The position numbers and the translations under genes are program-made. The notes beneath the pieces were generated by a model. That model saw only the letters and a program-made list of their open reading frames with translations, had not been told where the DNA came from and did no database searches. Positions 40,506-48,777 of a stretch of DNA of 64,000 bases are shown piece by piece (the first letter of the stretch is position 1; each line of letters opens with the position of its first letter). Source of the stretch: G020348385 sp964538085 (lineage in GTDB: Bacteria; Acidobacteriota; Aminicenantia; Aminicenantales; Aminicenantaceae); NCBI GenBank assembly GCA_964538085.1, contig CAZIDF010000011.1:46211-110210 (forward strand). The letters are read 5' to 3'.

Positions 40506-42425
40506 CTACATTTCGTCAGCTTCTGCTTGCGGGTGCTCGTGGCTGAACATGGACTTCGGCATTTTTCCCGTCAACCATGAAGGATTCATCGGATAGACCT
40601 GCGGGCTGAAAATGGTGGAGTAGAAATGCCATATGGCGATCGCCAGGGATGCCAAAATCGCCTCGTAATAATGGATGACTAACGCCACATCCAAAAAACC
40701 CTTGGGTAGGAATTCAACAAAATAGTTATCGAACCAAAGAAGGATACCCGTGATGATCATCACAGCCGTTCCCCAGATAAGGGCCCAATATTCGGCTTTT
40801 TCGATATAGCTAAAACGCTTGAAACTGGGCGTCTTTTTTGAAAGCCCGAGGTTGAAGAGAATCCTCTGAACGAAATCTCGGAAATCATAAAACTTGGGCA
40901 ACATATCTTTGAAAAAGGTCCTCCCCCTTCTGGTAAAAAGATAAATGAGGTGCCAGACCGTGACAAATATCAAAACCACAGCAGCCACACGATGAATCAA
41001 TCCTCTTAGCTCAAATCCGCCCTGCCAACCGAAAAACATCTTCGTAATCCAGGAATTTTCGAATCTTAAGGCAAATCCGGTTATGACCAGCACGATGAAG
41101 CTTACCGTCAGAAGGGTATGCTGCCAGAGCTCACCGATTCGCATTCTTCTGACCTGAGGCTTTTTCATCACGAGAACGATCTGCCTGAATATATCAATCA
41201 ACCAATGCAAAACCATCAACCCGATGATCACGAAAATCGCCAAAATGTATATTGTCTTGACAACGCTTGCGGCTTTGGTTTGCAGACCTTTATCTCCGAC
41301 TCCATGGATTGGTGTCGATGCCAGAGCAGATGAAATTCCGGGGTGACAATCGCCGCATGTTTTTTGCAGGTTATCGGGATAGACTGAAGAGGCCGGATCT
41401 GAGCTGGGGAGAATCTTGTGAACCCCGTGGCAAGAAGCACAATTGGCCACATGGGTATCCCCGGCTTTGGTTTTCAAGCCATGATAGCTGTCGATAAAAG
41501 AAGTCAATCGCCCGGTTCGCATTCCATATTTCTCGGTCAGAGTAATGGATTCGTGACAGGGCGAGCAGGTGGCTTCAGCCAGCCTAACGCTGGAAACAGG
41601 GGATCTGGGATCGCTGGGAGAGATGATGCCGTGCTCGCCGTGACAGTTCGTGCACACCGGTGAATCGGTCTCCCCTCTCGTAACCAACTGCCCGTGAATT
41701 CCTTCTGAAAATTCCTTTTCTACGCCCGAATGACACTTCCCGCATGTCTTAGGAATGTTGAAATGATTGATGGTTGAGGCGGGATCCCCTGGAGAAAGTA
41801 TCCTGTGGGCGGACCCCCCTGTCGAATGACAATCGTTGCACGTGGCGGCCACATCCACGCCTGATTCTGTAGCAAGACCATGGACACTGTTTCTGTATAC
41901 TTCGATCGGATGATCGATCAGTATCTGATACTTTCTAGTCAGATTGATATCTTCATGACAGCGGGCACAGGTATCAGGGACGTTAGACGGATGAGTTCTG
42001 GAAAGTTTCACCGATGAAGGCAAAACATCATGATCCCCGTGACAGTCGGCACACGTAGGAATATCCCGGCACTCGTCAGCACTCATCCTGCCATGGAATC
42101 CGTACTGCTCTCTCGCATCCTCGTGGCAGCTACCACACCCTGCACAGCCCACGACAAAAACAGAATCTTCCTTGTGCGGGAGCATATCTTTATCTAAATG
42201 GCAATCCAAGCATTCCAATCCATCGTGTATGGAATGGGATAGATCATCGGTTATTATCGTATCAAGGGCGCTCTCTTCATGGCACTCAATGCAGGCACTG
42301 CTGTCAATTTTTTCATAGTCCTCATCGGATTCTTGTGAAAGAACAAAAGAAAAAAATAAAACACAACCAATAAGAAGGAATAAACCTCTGTGAATTTTAT
42401 ATTTCATCCTGCCAAAATGTATCAT
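40506..42425 (-). CDS. CbcL-like fusion of multiheme cytochrome c and membrane cytochrome b
   Basis: 639 residues. A signal or anchor helix (about 12-30) and a periplasmic domain with 11 CXXCH sites are followed by five membrane helices with paired histidines (MVLHWLI, LWQHTLL, LIHRVAA, TVWHLIY, VIHYYEA, AIWHFYS), as in hydrogenase/formate dehydrogenase-type cytochrome b. The layout is that of Geobacter CbcL, an inner-membrane quinol oxidase used for low-potential extracellular acceptors, though CbcL has nine c-type hemes. The start at 42425 has an AGGAG site. Together with the NapC-type protein it gives the cell two alternative quinol exits, as in Geobacter. Confidence 0.85.
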   Translation of the reverse strand: MIHFGRMKYKIHRGLFLLIGCVLFFSFVLSQESDEDYEKIDSSACIECHEESALDTIITDDLSHSIHDGLECLDCHLDKDMLPHKEDSVFVVGCAGCGSCHEDAREQYGFHGRMSADECRDIPTCADCHGDHDVLPSSVKLSRTHPSNVPDTCARCHEDINLTRKYQILIDHPIEVYRNSVHGLATESGVDVAATCNDCHSTGGSAHRILSPGDPASTINHFNIPKTCGKCHSGVEKEFSEGIHGQLVTRGETDSPVCTNCHGEHGIISPSDPRSPVSSVRLAEATCSPCHESITLTEKYGMRTGRLTSFIDSYHGLKTKAGDTHVANCASCHGVHKILPSSDPASSVYPDNLQKTCGDCHPGISSALASTPIHGVGDKGLQTKAASVVKTIYILAIFVIIGLMVLHWLIDIFRQIVLVMKKPQVRRMRIGELWQHTLLTVSFIVLVITGFALRFENSWITKMFFGWQGGFELRGLIHRVAAVVLIFVTVWHLIYLFTRRGRTFFKDMLPKFYDFRDFVQRILFNLGLSKKTPSFKRFSYIEKAEYWALIWGTAVMIITGILLWFDNYFVEFLPKGFLDVALVIHYYEAILASLAIAIWHFYSTIFSPQVYPMNPSWLTGKMPKSMFSHEHPQAEADEM

Positions 42426-42772
42426 GACCCAACTCCTCTCAATCCTCTCAGCTTAGATTCGCTCAAGCCTCATTTTTTTCCATTCTTGTTCTCTTTTCCC
42501 CAGCTAGACTGGAAACGTGGCATAGAATCATAGCTATAACTTTTATATATTACCAAATTATTTTAGTTCACGAAATATTTTATTCACGAATTAAGCATCT
42601 TTATACGTGATTATTGGTCCTAGCCTCACGAACAGCTCTTGGAGGGAATCTGACTGAGTCCGTGTGATGAGCACAAAACATATCATTAAAAGCTCTTTTC
42701 ATACATTTCCATTTTCATTACACTAGTGTTTAGTAGAGTTACGCAACCTGGATAATACAGGCTAGGTTTGTT
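42426..42772. promoter_or_regulatory. Divergent 347-bp spacer with repeated TTCACGAA words and a degenerate thi-box-like end
   Basis: This gene-free spacer separates the leftward cytochrome b/c gene from rightward thiE. TTCACGAA occurs at 42567-42574 and 42583-42590 (16-base period), with CTCACGAA at 42625-42632; the arrangement suggests direct-repeat regulator sites serving the cytochrome gene. Near thiE, 42745-42766 reads AACCTG-GATAATACAGGCTAGG, which resembles the 3' core of a TPP riboswitch with a short deletion. The required CTGAGA is absent (CTGAGT at 42654). I see no open reading frame here. Confidence 0.4.
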
Positions 42773-43414
42773 ATGGAAATAATGAACAGATATATCGGGA
42801 GACTGCATGTGCTGACCGATACGGTTTTGCAATCCCGCTTCTCGCACTTTGAACTCGCCAGAATGGCTATCGATGGAGGAGCAGATACGATTCAGTTCCG
42901 GCAGAAGAACGGTTCGACGAAAGAGTTGATCACGACAGCTCGAAAACTCAAGGGGATGTGTGCAGAAACGGGAGTGCCCTTCATCGTCAACGACCGCATC
43001 GATGTGGCGATAGCTTCTAAGGCGGACGGTGTCCATCTCGGTCAGGATGATTTTCCCATCAGCCTTGCACGCAAACTATTGGGAAAAGATGTTATCATCG
43101 GAGGTTCTGCTGTAACGTTAGAAGACGCTCAGAAATGCTTTGCTGACGGAGCTGACTACGTCGGATTCGGACCGGTTTATCCCACTTCCTCTAAACCGGA
43201 TGCCTCCTCCCCAACCGGAATCGAGCTCATGAAAGAAGTTATCAAGGCCATCTCGATCCCCATCATTGCCATCGGCGGCATCGATGCACAGAATGTACCG
43301 GAGGTGATGCGTGCAGGGGCTTACGGGATCGCTGTTATCTCGGCTGTCTGCTGTCAAGCCGATCCCAAAAAAGCAACGCAAGACCTTTCCGAATCTCTGA
43401 GGATGGAGGAATAA
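42773..43414 (+). CDS. thiE: Thiamin-phosphate synthase
   Basis: A 213-residue TIM-barrel ThiE that joins the thiazole phosphate and pyrimidine pyrophosphate into thiamin phosphate. Conserved stretches are LHVLTDT, TIQFRQKNGSTKEL, VNDRIDVAIASKADGVHLGQDDFP, DYVGFGPVYPTSSKPDAS (thiazole phosphate loop) and IAIGGID. The start could be the ATG at 42773 or at 42782. It heads a group thiE-thiL-thiM with gaps of about 10 bases. ThiC, ThiD and ThiG are not in the window, so the group looks like salvage plus the final steps. Confidence 0.93.
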   Translation: MEIMNRYIGRLHVLTDTVLQSRFSHFELARMAIDGGADTIQFRQKNGSTKELITTARKLKGMCAETGVPFIVNDRIDVAIASKADGVHLGQDDFPISLARKLLGKDVIIGGSAVTLEDAQKCFADGADYVGFGPVYPTSSKPDASSPTGIELMKEVIKAISIPIIAIGGIDAQNVPEVMRAGAYGIAVISAVCCQADPKKATQDLSESLRMEE

Positions 43415-43423
43415 GAGGCTGTT

Positions 43424-44449
43424 ATGTCAGAAGTCCTGGCCGATATAGGAGAATTTAGGCTCATCCAGCGCATCCACGATCTACTCGAGGAGATAGGCGT
43501 TCATAATCCAGGAATAACGCTGGCCATCGGAGATGATGCCGCATCTCTGAAACCGCGCCCAGGATATGAGCTGTTGATAACCTGCGACACTCTGATAGAA
43601 GGACGGCACTATCTGCCACGTCACATCACACCCAAGGATATAGGGAGACGCGCGATGGCCGTCAACATCAGCGATATAGGCGCAATGGGCGGCAAGCCCC
43701 TGTGTGCGCTTATTTCTTTGGGATTAAGATCAGACATTGCTGTGGGAGATGTGGAGGATATGTATCGTGGCTTTGCCGAAGAAATCAATCCCTTTGGAGC
43801 CTCCATTATCGGAGGCAATCTCACAAAAACGGAAAAAACCGTTTTTATCGACATCACATTGATCGGGGAAATTCAGAAGGAAAACATCATGCTCCGGTCT
43901 ACCGCCAGAGCAGGAGATGCCATTCTCGTCACAGGATATCCGGGCCAGGCCGCGGCCGCTCTCAAACTGCTGCAAAATGCCAAAGCGAACGAAAATTTGC
44001 GCACCCATCCCCTTGTCCAGATTTATAATGTTCCATCTCACCGAGCCCGGGAGGGACATGCGATCGCATGCACGAACAAAGCCCATGCCATGATCGATAT
44101 AAGTGACGGATTCCTGGCCGATCTCGGGCATATCTGTCAAGAAAGCCATGTTGGAGCTTTGTTGATCCAAGAAAAATTCCCGATTAGCAACGAACTCACA
44201 AAGGCTTCCGCCCAGCTGGGAATGGATCCTTATCAACTGTTCTTGCAGGAAAGCGACGATTACGAATTGATCCTAACCTGTGCTCCAGAATATGTCTCTC
44301 ACATCCGTTCAACTGTCGAGGGTGTCAGCCAAGTTCCTATTCATGAAGTCGGCAATATAACGGACGTTGCCCAAGAAATCAGATTGAAATTCCCCGACGG
44401 AACAATACACACAACAGGTCCGCAAGGATGGGATCACTTCCAAAGCTAA
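43424..44449 (+). CDS. thiL: Thiamin-monophosphate kinase
   Basis: 341 residues of the PurM/ThiL superfamily. The N-terminal GDDAA (metal/ATP) and ITCDTLIEGRHY (substrate) segments, RAMAVNISDIGAMGG, GGNLTKT and the C-terminal IDISDGFLADLGH are all present. It makes thiamin diphosphate, the active cofactor, from thiamin phosphate. Nine bases separate it from thiE and ten from thiM, consistent with one transcript. Confidence 0.94.
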   Translation: MSEVLADIGEFRLIQRIHDLLEEIGVHNPGITLAIGDDAASLKPRPGYELLITCDTLIEGRHYLPRHITPKDIGRRAMAVNISDIGAMGGKPLCALISLGLRSDIAVGDVEDMYRGFAEEINPFGASIIGGNLTKTEKTVFIDITLIGEIQKENIMLRSTARAGDAILVTGYPGQAAAALKLLQNAKANENLRTHPLVQIYNVPSHRAREGHAIACTNKAHAMIDISDGFLADLGHICQESHVGALLIQEKFPISNELTKASAQLGMDPYQLFLQESDDYELILTCAPEYVSHIRSTVEGVSQVPIHEVGNITDVAQEIRLKFPDGTIHTTGPQGWDHFQS

Positions 44450-44459
44450 GGAGGAAATA

Positions 44460-45272
44460 ATGTATGATCTCCGGATGGCACAAAAGGCGGCAAAAAATTT
44501 GGAAAAACTCAAGCAAACAAAGCCGTTAGTTCATAACATCACGAATTTCGTCGTGATGAATTACACAGCTAACGCTTTGCTCGCTTGCGGGGCCTCTCCT
44601 GTCATGGCTCATGCTCAAGAAGAAGTGGAAGAAATGGTTTCCTTCGCGGGTGCGCTGGTGCTAAACATCGGAACTCTAACTCCTTACTGGATAGATTCCA
44701 TGCTCAAAGCAGGAAGACGGGCCAACGAGGCGAATATTCCGATCATCCTCGATCCAGTGGGTTCGGGGGCGACAAAACTGCGTACGGATTCAGCCAAGCG
44801 GTTGCTCGATGAATTAACGATCGCAGTTGTCAGGGGAAACGCCTCCGAAGTGCTATCTTTGGCTCATCAGGATTCGCGGACAAAAGGAGTGGACTCCATC
44901 CACAGCGTGGAGGACGCTGCCGACGCTGCCGTCATTCTCGCCAAAGAACTCGGCACCACTTTAGCCATCACTGGGGCAGTAGATTTGATAACAGACGGAA
45001 ATATCACCTACCGTGTTTCTAACGGGCATGAAATGATGGGATATGTCACAGGCACAGGATGTACCGCGACAGTCATCATCGGGGCATTTTTAACCGTTGA
45101 CAGCAATCCTGTCGAAGCGGCCACAACCGCCTTGTCCTACTTCGGACTTGCAGGCGAAACGGCTGCTGAAAATGCGGATGCACCAGGAACATTTCAGATC
45201 GCCCTTCTCGACGCTCTTTACTCAATCGATAAAAATCAATTGGAAGAAGGAGCAAAGATAAAAATCCAATGA
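44460..45272 (+). CDS. thiM: Hydroxyethylthiazole kinase
   Basis: A 270-residue ribokinase-like ThiM that phosphorylates salvaged hydroxyethylthiazole. Recognised by PLVHNITNFVVMNYTANALLACGASPVM (two adjoining motifs), ILDPVGSGATKLR, VRGNASEV and VTGTGCTATVIIG with the catalytic Cys. Its product feeds ThiE, whose gene leads the operon. GGAGGAAAT precedes the ATG. Confidence 0.93.
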   Translation: MYDLRMAQKAAKNLEKLKQTKPLVHNITNFVVMNYTANALLACGASPVMAHAQEEVEEMVSFAGALVLNIGTLTPYWIDSMLKAGRRANEANIPIILDPVGSGATKLRTDSAKRLLDELTIAVVRGNASEVLSLAHQDSRTKGVDSIHSVEDAADAAVILAKELGTTLAITGAVDLITDGNITYRVSNGHEMMGYVTGTGCTATVIIGAFLTVDSNPVEAATTALSYFGLAGETAAENADAPGTFQIALLDALYSIDKNQLEEGAKIKIQ

Positions 45273-45296
45273 AAACCAGAACCAGGGAGCATTAAG

Positions 45297-46316
45297 ATGT
45301 CAGGTCTTGAGACATTATGGTCAAAAGGCAAAAATTTTCTCGGAGTTCGCATACCGATTATCGCTGGTGCTATGACATGGATTTCTGACAGCCGTTTCGT
45401 ATCGGCCGTTACCAACGCCGGAGCGTTCGGAAGCTTGGCAGCAGGAAATATGGACCCAGCTCTTTTCGATACGGAAATCAAAAAAGTCCAGGAGCTCACC
45501 GATAAACCTTTTGCCGTGAACTTGATCACGATCGCTCCCCACTATAAACAACACTTGGCCATCGCCACCAAAAACAGAGTTCCTTTTATCGTATTTGCAG
45601 GAAGTTTCCCTCGACAGCCCGAAGTGAGGATCGCAAAGGAAAGCGGCGCCAAGGTCATGAGCTTTGCATCGACCGAGTCCATCGCCCAGCGGCTGATCGA
45701 CATGGGCATGGATGCCTTAATCCTCGAAGGAAGCGAAGCAGGTGGACATGTGGGACATGTATCCCTGGGAATCCTCCTCCAACAAGTTTTGTTCAAGTTC
45801 GATGAGGTTCCGATATTCGTGGCGGGGGGGATCGCTTCCGGAACGTATATCGCACACCTCCTGTTGATGGGAGCTGCAGGAGTCCAGCTGGGCACTTTTT
45901 TTGTGATGACAGAGGAGTGCAGCGCTCACCCCCAGTTCAAGCACGCTTTTATCCGTGCAAGGGCAAGGGATGCAGTGGCCACCCCCCAGATCGGATCAGA
46001 ACTGAAGGTCGTTGCTGTCCGTGCGCTGCGAAACAAAGGGATGGATGCCTTTGCAGAGCTTCAAGTCGATTTGCTCCAGAAAAGAAGATCCGGAGAGATC
46101 TCCCAGGCCGATGCCCAGTACCAAGTGGAAGAGTTTTGGATAGGAGCTTTGCGAAGAGGGGTCCAAGAAGGCGATATCGAATTCGGTTCGCTGATGGCCG
46201 GACAGAGTGTGGGTCTTGTCCGCGAAGTCATGCCACTCAAACAGGCATTAGCCAGACTGATCGAAGATGCCGAAACAGAATTGGTCAAAATCAAAGGAAA
46301 ATGTGAATCCATTTGA
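45297..46316 (+). CDS. Nitronate monooxygenase/FabK-like FMN-dependent oxidoreductase
   Basis: A 339-residue TIM-barrel flavoprotein of the NPD family. The N-terminal RIPIIAGAMTWISD, the catalytic-region EGSEAGGHVGHV and the phosphate-binding FVAGGIASG are visible. The family contains nitronate monooxygenases, FabK enoyl-ACP reductases and decarboxylating relatives in biosynthetic clusters. It starts 24 bases after thiM and precedes a thiamin-binding protein, so it could be co-transcribed with thiamin genes, but I cannot name a substrate. Confidence 0.82.
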   Translation: MSGLETLWSKGKNFLGVRIPIIAGAMTWISDSRFVSAVTNAGAFGSLAAGNMDPALFDTEIKKVQELTDKPFAVNLITIAPHYKQHLAIATKNRVPFIVFAGSFPRQPEVRIAKESGAKVMSFASTESIAQRLIDMGMDALILEGSEAGGHVGHVSLGILLQQVLFKFDEVPIFVAGGIASGTYIAHLLLMGAAGVQLGTFFVMTEECSAHPQFKHAFIRARARDAVATPQIGSELKVVAVRALRNKGMDAFAELQVDLLQKRRSGEISQADAQYQVEEFWIGALRRGVQEGDIEFGSLMAGQSVGLVREVMPLKQALARLIEDAETELVKIKGKCESI

Positions 46317-46351
46317 ATCATCGATCAAAAAAAAGGATAAAAGGTGAAAAT

Positions 46352-46645
46352 ATGATTATCGCATCCTTGGCCATATTTCCCACAAGCGAAGGAGCTTCTG
46401 TCTCTAAGTATGTCAAAGAAGCCATCAATGTGATCGAGAGCTCCGGTTTGAAAAGCGTAACGGGTGGAATGAACACAACGATCGAGTCGCCGGATCTAGC
46501 CACTCTTTTTGAGGTTATCCTAAAAGCCCATAATAAAATCTCGGAGATGGGAGCCCGGCGCATTCACATCGATTTAAACGTCGACCATCGCCTGGATAAA
46601 GACGCGTCCATTCAATCGAAGCTGAAATCCCTCGATAAGGATTGA
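46352..46645 (+). CDS. Thiamin-binding protein of the MTH1187/YkoF type
   Basis: About 97 residues of the DUF77 (MTH1187) family. IASLAIFPTSEGASVSKYV at the N-terminus and ESSGLKSVTGGMNTTIES are typical. Family members form ferredoxin-like oligomers, and several bind thiamin or its pyrimidine. I start at the ATG at 46352, because the residues upstream are a basic tail unlike the family. It closes the thiamin group and meets the amidinohydrolase gene tail to tail, 22 bases away. Confidence 0.82.
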   Translation: MIIASLAIFPTSEGASVSKYVKEAINVIESSGLKSVTGGMNTTIESPDLATLFEVILKAHNKISEMGARRIHIDLNVDHRLDKDASIQSKLKSLDKD

Positions 46646-46667
46646 TTATCGCAAGGACTATTGTCAC

Positions 46668-47546
46668 TCATCCGGTTCGCCAGAGCGGGCGCGTCAAACA
46701 TGTGGGACCGCCAGCCCCTTTTTGGGATATTTCCTTCCCCTCATACTCCCAGACTTCAGCACCTTCCTGTTCCAGCATTTCCTTCGTGCGAGGATTGCCT
46801 TTCAAAACGATGCACTTTCTCGGCGAAATGGCCAGAACATTACAGCCCATGGTCTCAAATTCCGTATCAGAGACCTCGATTAGTTTGATCCCCCGGTGGA
46901 TGAGCCATTCCCGGAAAGGGACGGGCATCAACCGGGAGTAAACCACCGCCAAGTCATGATCCACTGGGCTGATGATAGACATGAGGTGCAAGACATCATC
47001 CGGTCCCTGCCAATGGGGCAAGGGAACGATCTGGATATCGGCAATGATCTCGCGGGTTAAATTTTGGAGTTGCTCTATGCCCCCCAAGTTTGTCCGGTAT
47101 CCCACTGCGACAGCCAACGTGTTTTCATCGAAGCACACGACATCCCCTCCCTCCAAACGGCCTTCTCCCGTTATCGAACCCAAGATAGGAATATTCAATC
47201 CGGACAAAAATTCTCCCAGTGCTGCCGGTTCTCCCATCCTCAGCTCTTTTCCCATGTTGCACAACACCGCTCCAGCTGATGTCATCACCGCCGAATCACG
47301 GACATACAGTGAATCCAAACCTGTCTGATCCTGTTGTGGCAGGTAAAGAATCTCCGGCACTTGATTCTCAAGCAATCCCACAAATCCCTCGAACTCGCCC
47401 ATTGCCCGGCTATAATCCGGGGCCCCCAAGTAATTGAGATCTTCCCACTGCATTTCGATATTTTTTTCGCTGATAAAGGCCTCGCTCGGTCTTTTCAGCA
47501 AAAGCCGTTTAATGGCACCGACTTCAGATGAGCATCCATATTCCAT
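46668..47546 (-). CDS. Amidinotransferase/dimethylarginine dimethylaminohydrolase-like protein
   Basis: About 292 residues of the guanidino-group-modifying (pentein) superfamily. YVRDSAVMTSAG, GEGRLEGGDVVCF, the histidine in DDVLHLMSIISP and the C-terminal nucleophile in GGPTCLTRPL are present, so it should be active. It resembles DDAH and related hydrolases releasing citrulline-type products. I prefer the ATG at 47546, which has AAGGA seven bases upstream, to the one at 47567. The G-rich tandem repeat at 47610-47666 lies in its promoter or leader. Confidence 0.82.
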   Translation of the reverse strand: MEYGCSSEVGAIKRLLLKRPSEAFISEKNIEMQWEDLNYLGAPDYSRAMGEFEGFVGLLENQVPEILYLPQQDQTGLDSLYVRDSAVMTSAGAVLCNMGKELRMGEPAALGEFLSGLNIPILGSITGEGRLEGGDVVCFDENTLAVAVGYRTNLGGIEQLQNLTREIIADIQIVPLPHWQGPDDVLHLMSIISPVDHDLAVVYSRLMPVPFREWLIHRGIKLIEVSDTEFETMGCNVLAISPRKCIVLKGNPRTKEMLEQEGAEVWEYEGKEISQKGAGGPTCLTRPLWRTG

Positions 47547-47609
47547 TGTCCGATCCTTATCACGCATATTATAACGGCAAAAACTCCCTCATCTCAAGGG
47601 AAACCGTAT

Positions 47610-47666
47610 AGCCAACCCACCCCGCCCCAGCCAACCCACCCCGCCCCAGCCAACCCACCCCGCCCC
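47610..47666. repeat. Three perfect 19-bp tandem repeats, G-quadruplex-prone on the minus strand
   Basis: The unit AGCCAACCCACCCCGCCCC is repeated three times without change (47610-47628, 47629-47647, 47648-47666). The minus strand therefore carries nine runs of three or four G, enough for G-quadruplex folding. The minus strand is also the sense strand of the amidinohydrolase gene, whose ATG is 64 bases away. The same word, slightly altered, forms the stem of repeat copy B (15243-15260) and appears near 51159-51181. Units of 19 bp without spacers exclude a CRISPR array. Confidence 0.9.
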
Positions 47667-47772
47667 ACATAAAGGTATATAAATGCTGGGAAAAATGGTA
47701 ATCTAAAGAGGTTCGCGTTGTGATCGGATTGGCCGAAAAAGCGAAGGATTTTAGGAAAAGGAGATTTTGTGC

Positions 47773-48777
47773 ATGAAAAAGGAATTTCTGCCGGGCTGGC
47801 TGCTGATGCTCGTTGTCGGTTTGATCGCGATATTTTTATCGAAATTGATCGTTATCGGAGGAAAAAATCCGATCGAAGCGGTTGTTATCGCAATCCTGAT
47901 TGGGATCCTGATCAGAAACACAGGCCATCTTCCTAAATTATTCCTTCCTGGCATCAAAGCATTCGAGAAGATTTTAATCCTCGGGATCGTCCTGATCGGC
48001 GCCTCCCTGAACTTTAAAAACATAAGCTCTCAAGGAGTGAACATATTGATCATCATTTTGGCTACGATGACGATCAGTTTCTTCGTGATCTACTATCTCG
48101 GCAAAATTTTCAAGCTGCCCTGGGGTCTGGCCGTTCTACTTTCGGTAGGGACAACAATCTGCGGTGGCTCAGCCATCGCCGTAACAGCTCCACTGATAAA
48201 AGCCAAGGAAGAGGAGACCAGTTATGCCATCGGAACCATCGCTCTCTGGGGACTTGTGGCTATTCTTCTGTATCCCAAAATTGCCCAGATCCTCGGGGTG
48301 ACCGATATGAATTTTGGTGTATTTGCCGGTACGGCCATTCACTCGACACCCCAAGTCGTAGGGGCCGGATTCATCTTTTCCGATTTAGCTGGAAAAACAG
48401 CGACGGCGGTGAAACTCGTCCGCAATTGTTTCATGGTCCCTGTGGCTTTCCTGATCGCTGTTTGGTACACACACACCATCCTCAGAGGAAAAAAAGATGA
48501 GGGATCCCGCGTGAACATGGCCAAGGCTTTCCCGTGGTTTTTGTTCGGATACTTCCTTCTGGCAGGGATGAATACCCAAGGGTATTTTTCCCCAGAAGGA
48601 GTCCAAGCTTTTAACACGGCCGGAAGATTTTTGATCCTTTTGGGCCTTGCTGGGATCGGATTGAACACCGTATTTAGCTCCTTCAAAAAAGTGGGTTTAA
48701 AGCCACTTTTCATCGGATTTATTGGGGCTCTGTTCGTGGCTGGCTGCAGCATTTTGATGATTCATTTCCTGTTATGA
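47773..48777 (+). CDS. YeiH/UPF0324 family membrane transporter
   Basis: About 334 residues with ten or so membrane helices, of the UPF0324 (YeiH, putative sulfate exporter) family. Typical stretches are VVIAILIGILIRN, LGIVLIGASLNF, VGTTICGGSAIAVTAPLIKA and GTAIHSTPQVVGAG. Some members move sulfonate or sulfite-related anions, but the substrate is not established. The ATG at 47773 lies nine bases after AAGGAG; a TTG two codons earlier is possible. Its stop overlaps the start of the peptidase gene (ATGA). Confidence 0.88.
   Translation: MKKEFLPGWLLMLVVGLIAIFLSKLIVIGGKNPIEAVVIAILIGILIRNTGHLPKLFLPGIKAFEKILILGIVLIGASLNFKNISSQGVNILIIILATMTISFFVIYYLGKIFKLPWGLAVLLSVGTTICGGSAIAVTAPLIKAKEEETSYAIGTIALWGLVAILLYPKIAQILGVTDMNFGVFAGTAIHSTPQVVGAGFIFSDLAGKTATAVKLVRNCFMVPVAFLIAVWYTHTILRGKKDEGSRVNMAKAFPWFLFGYFLLAGMNTQGYFSPEGVQAFNTAGRFLILLGLAGIGLNTVFSSFKKVGLKPLFIGFIGALFVAGCSILMIHFLL

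Noticed and set aside
47610..47666. Possible CRISPR array
   Set aside because: The units are 19 bp with no spacers, and no cas genes are in the window.
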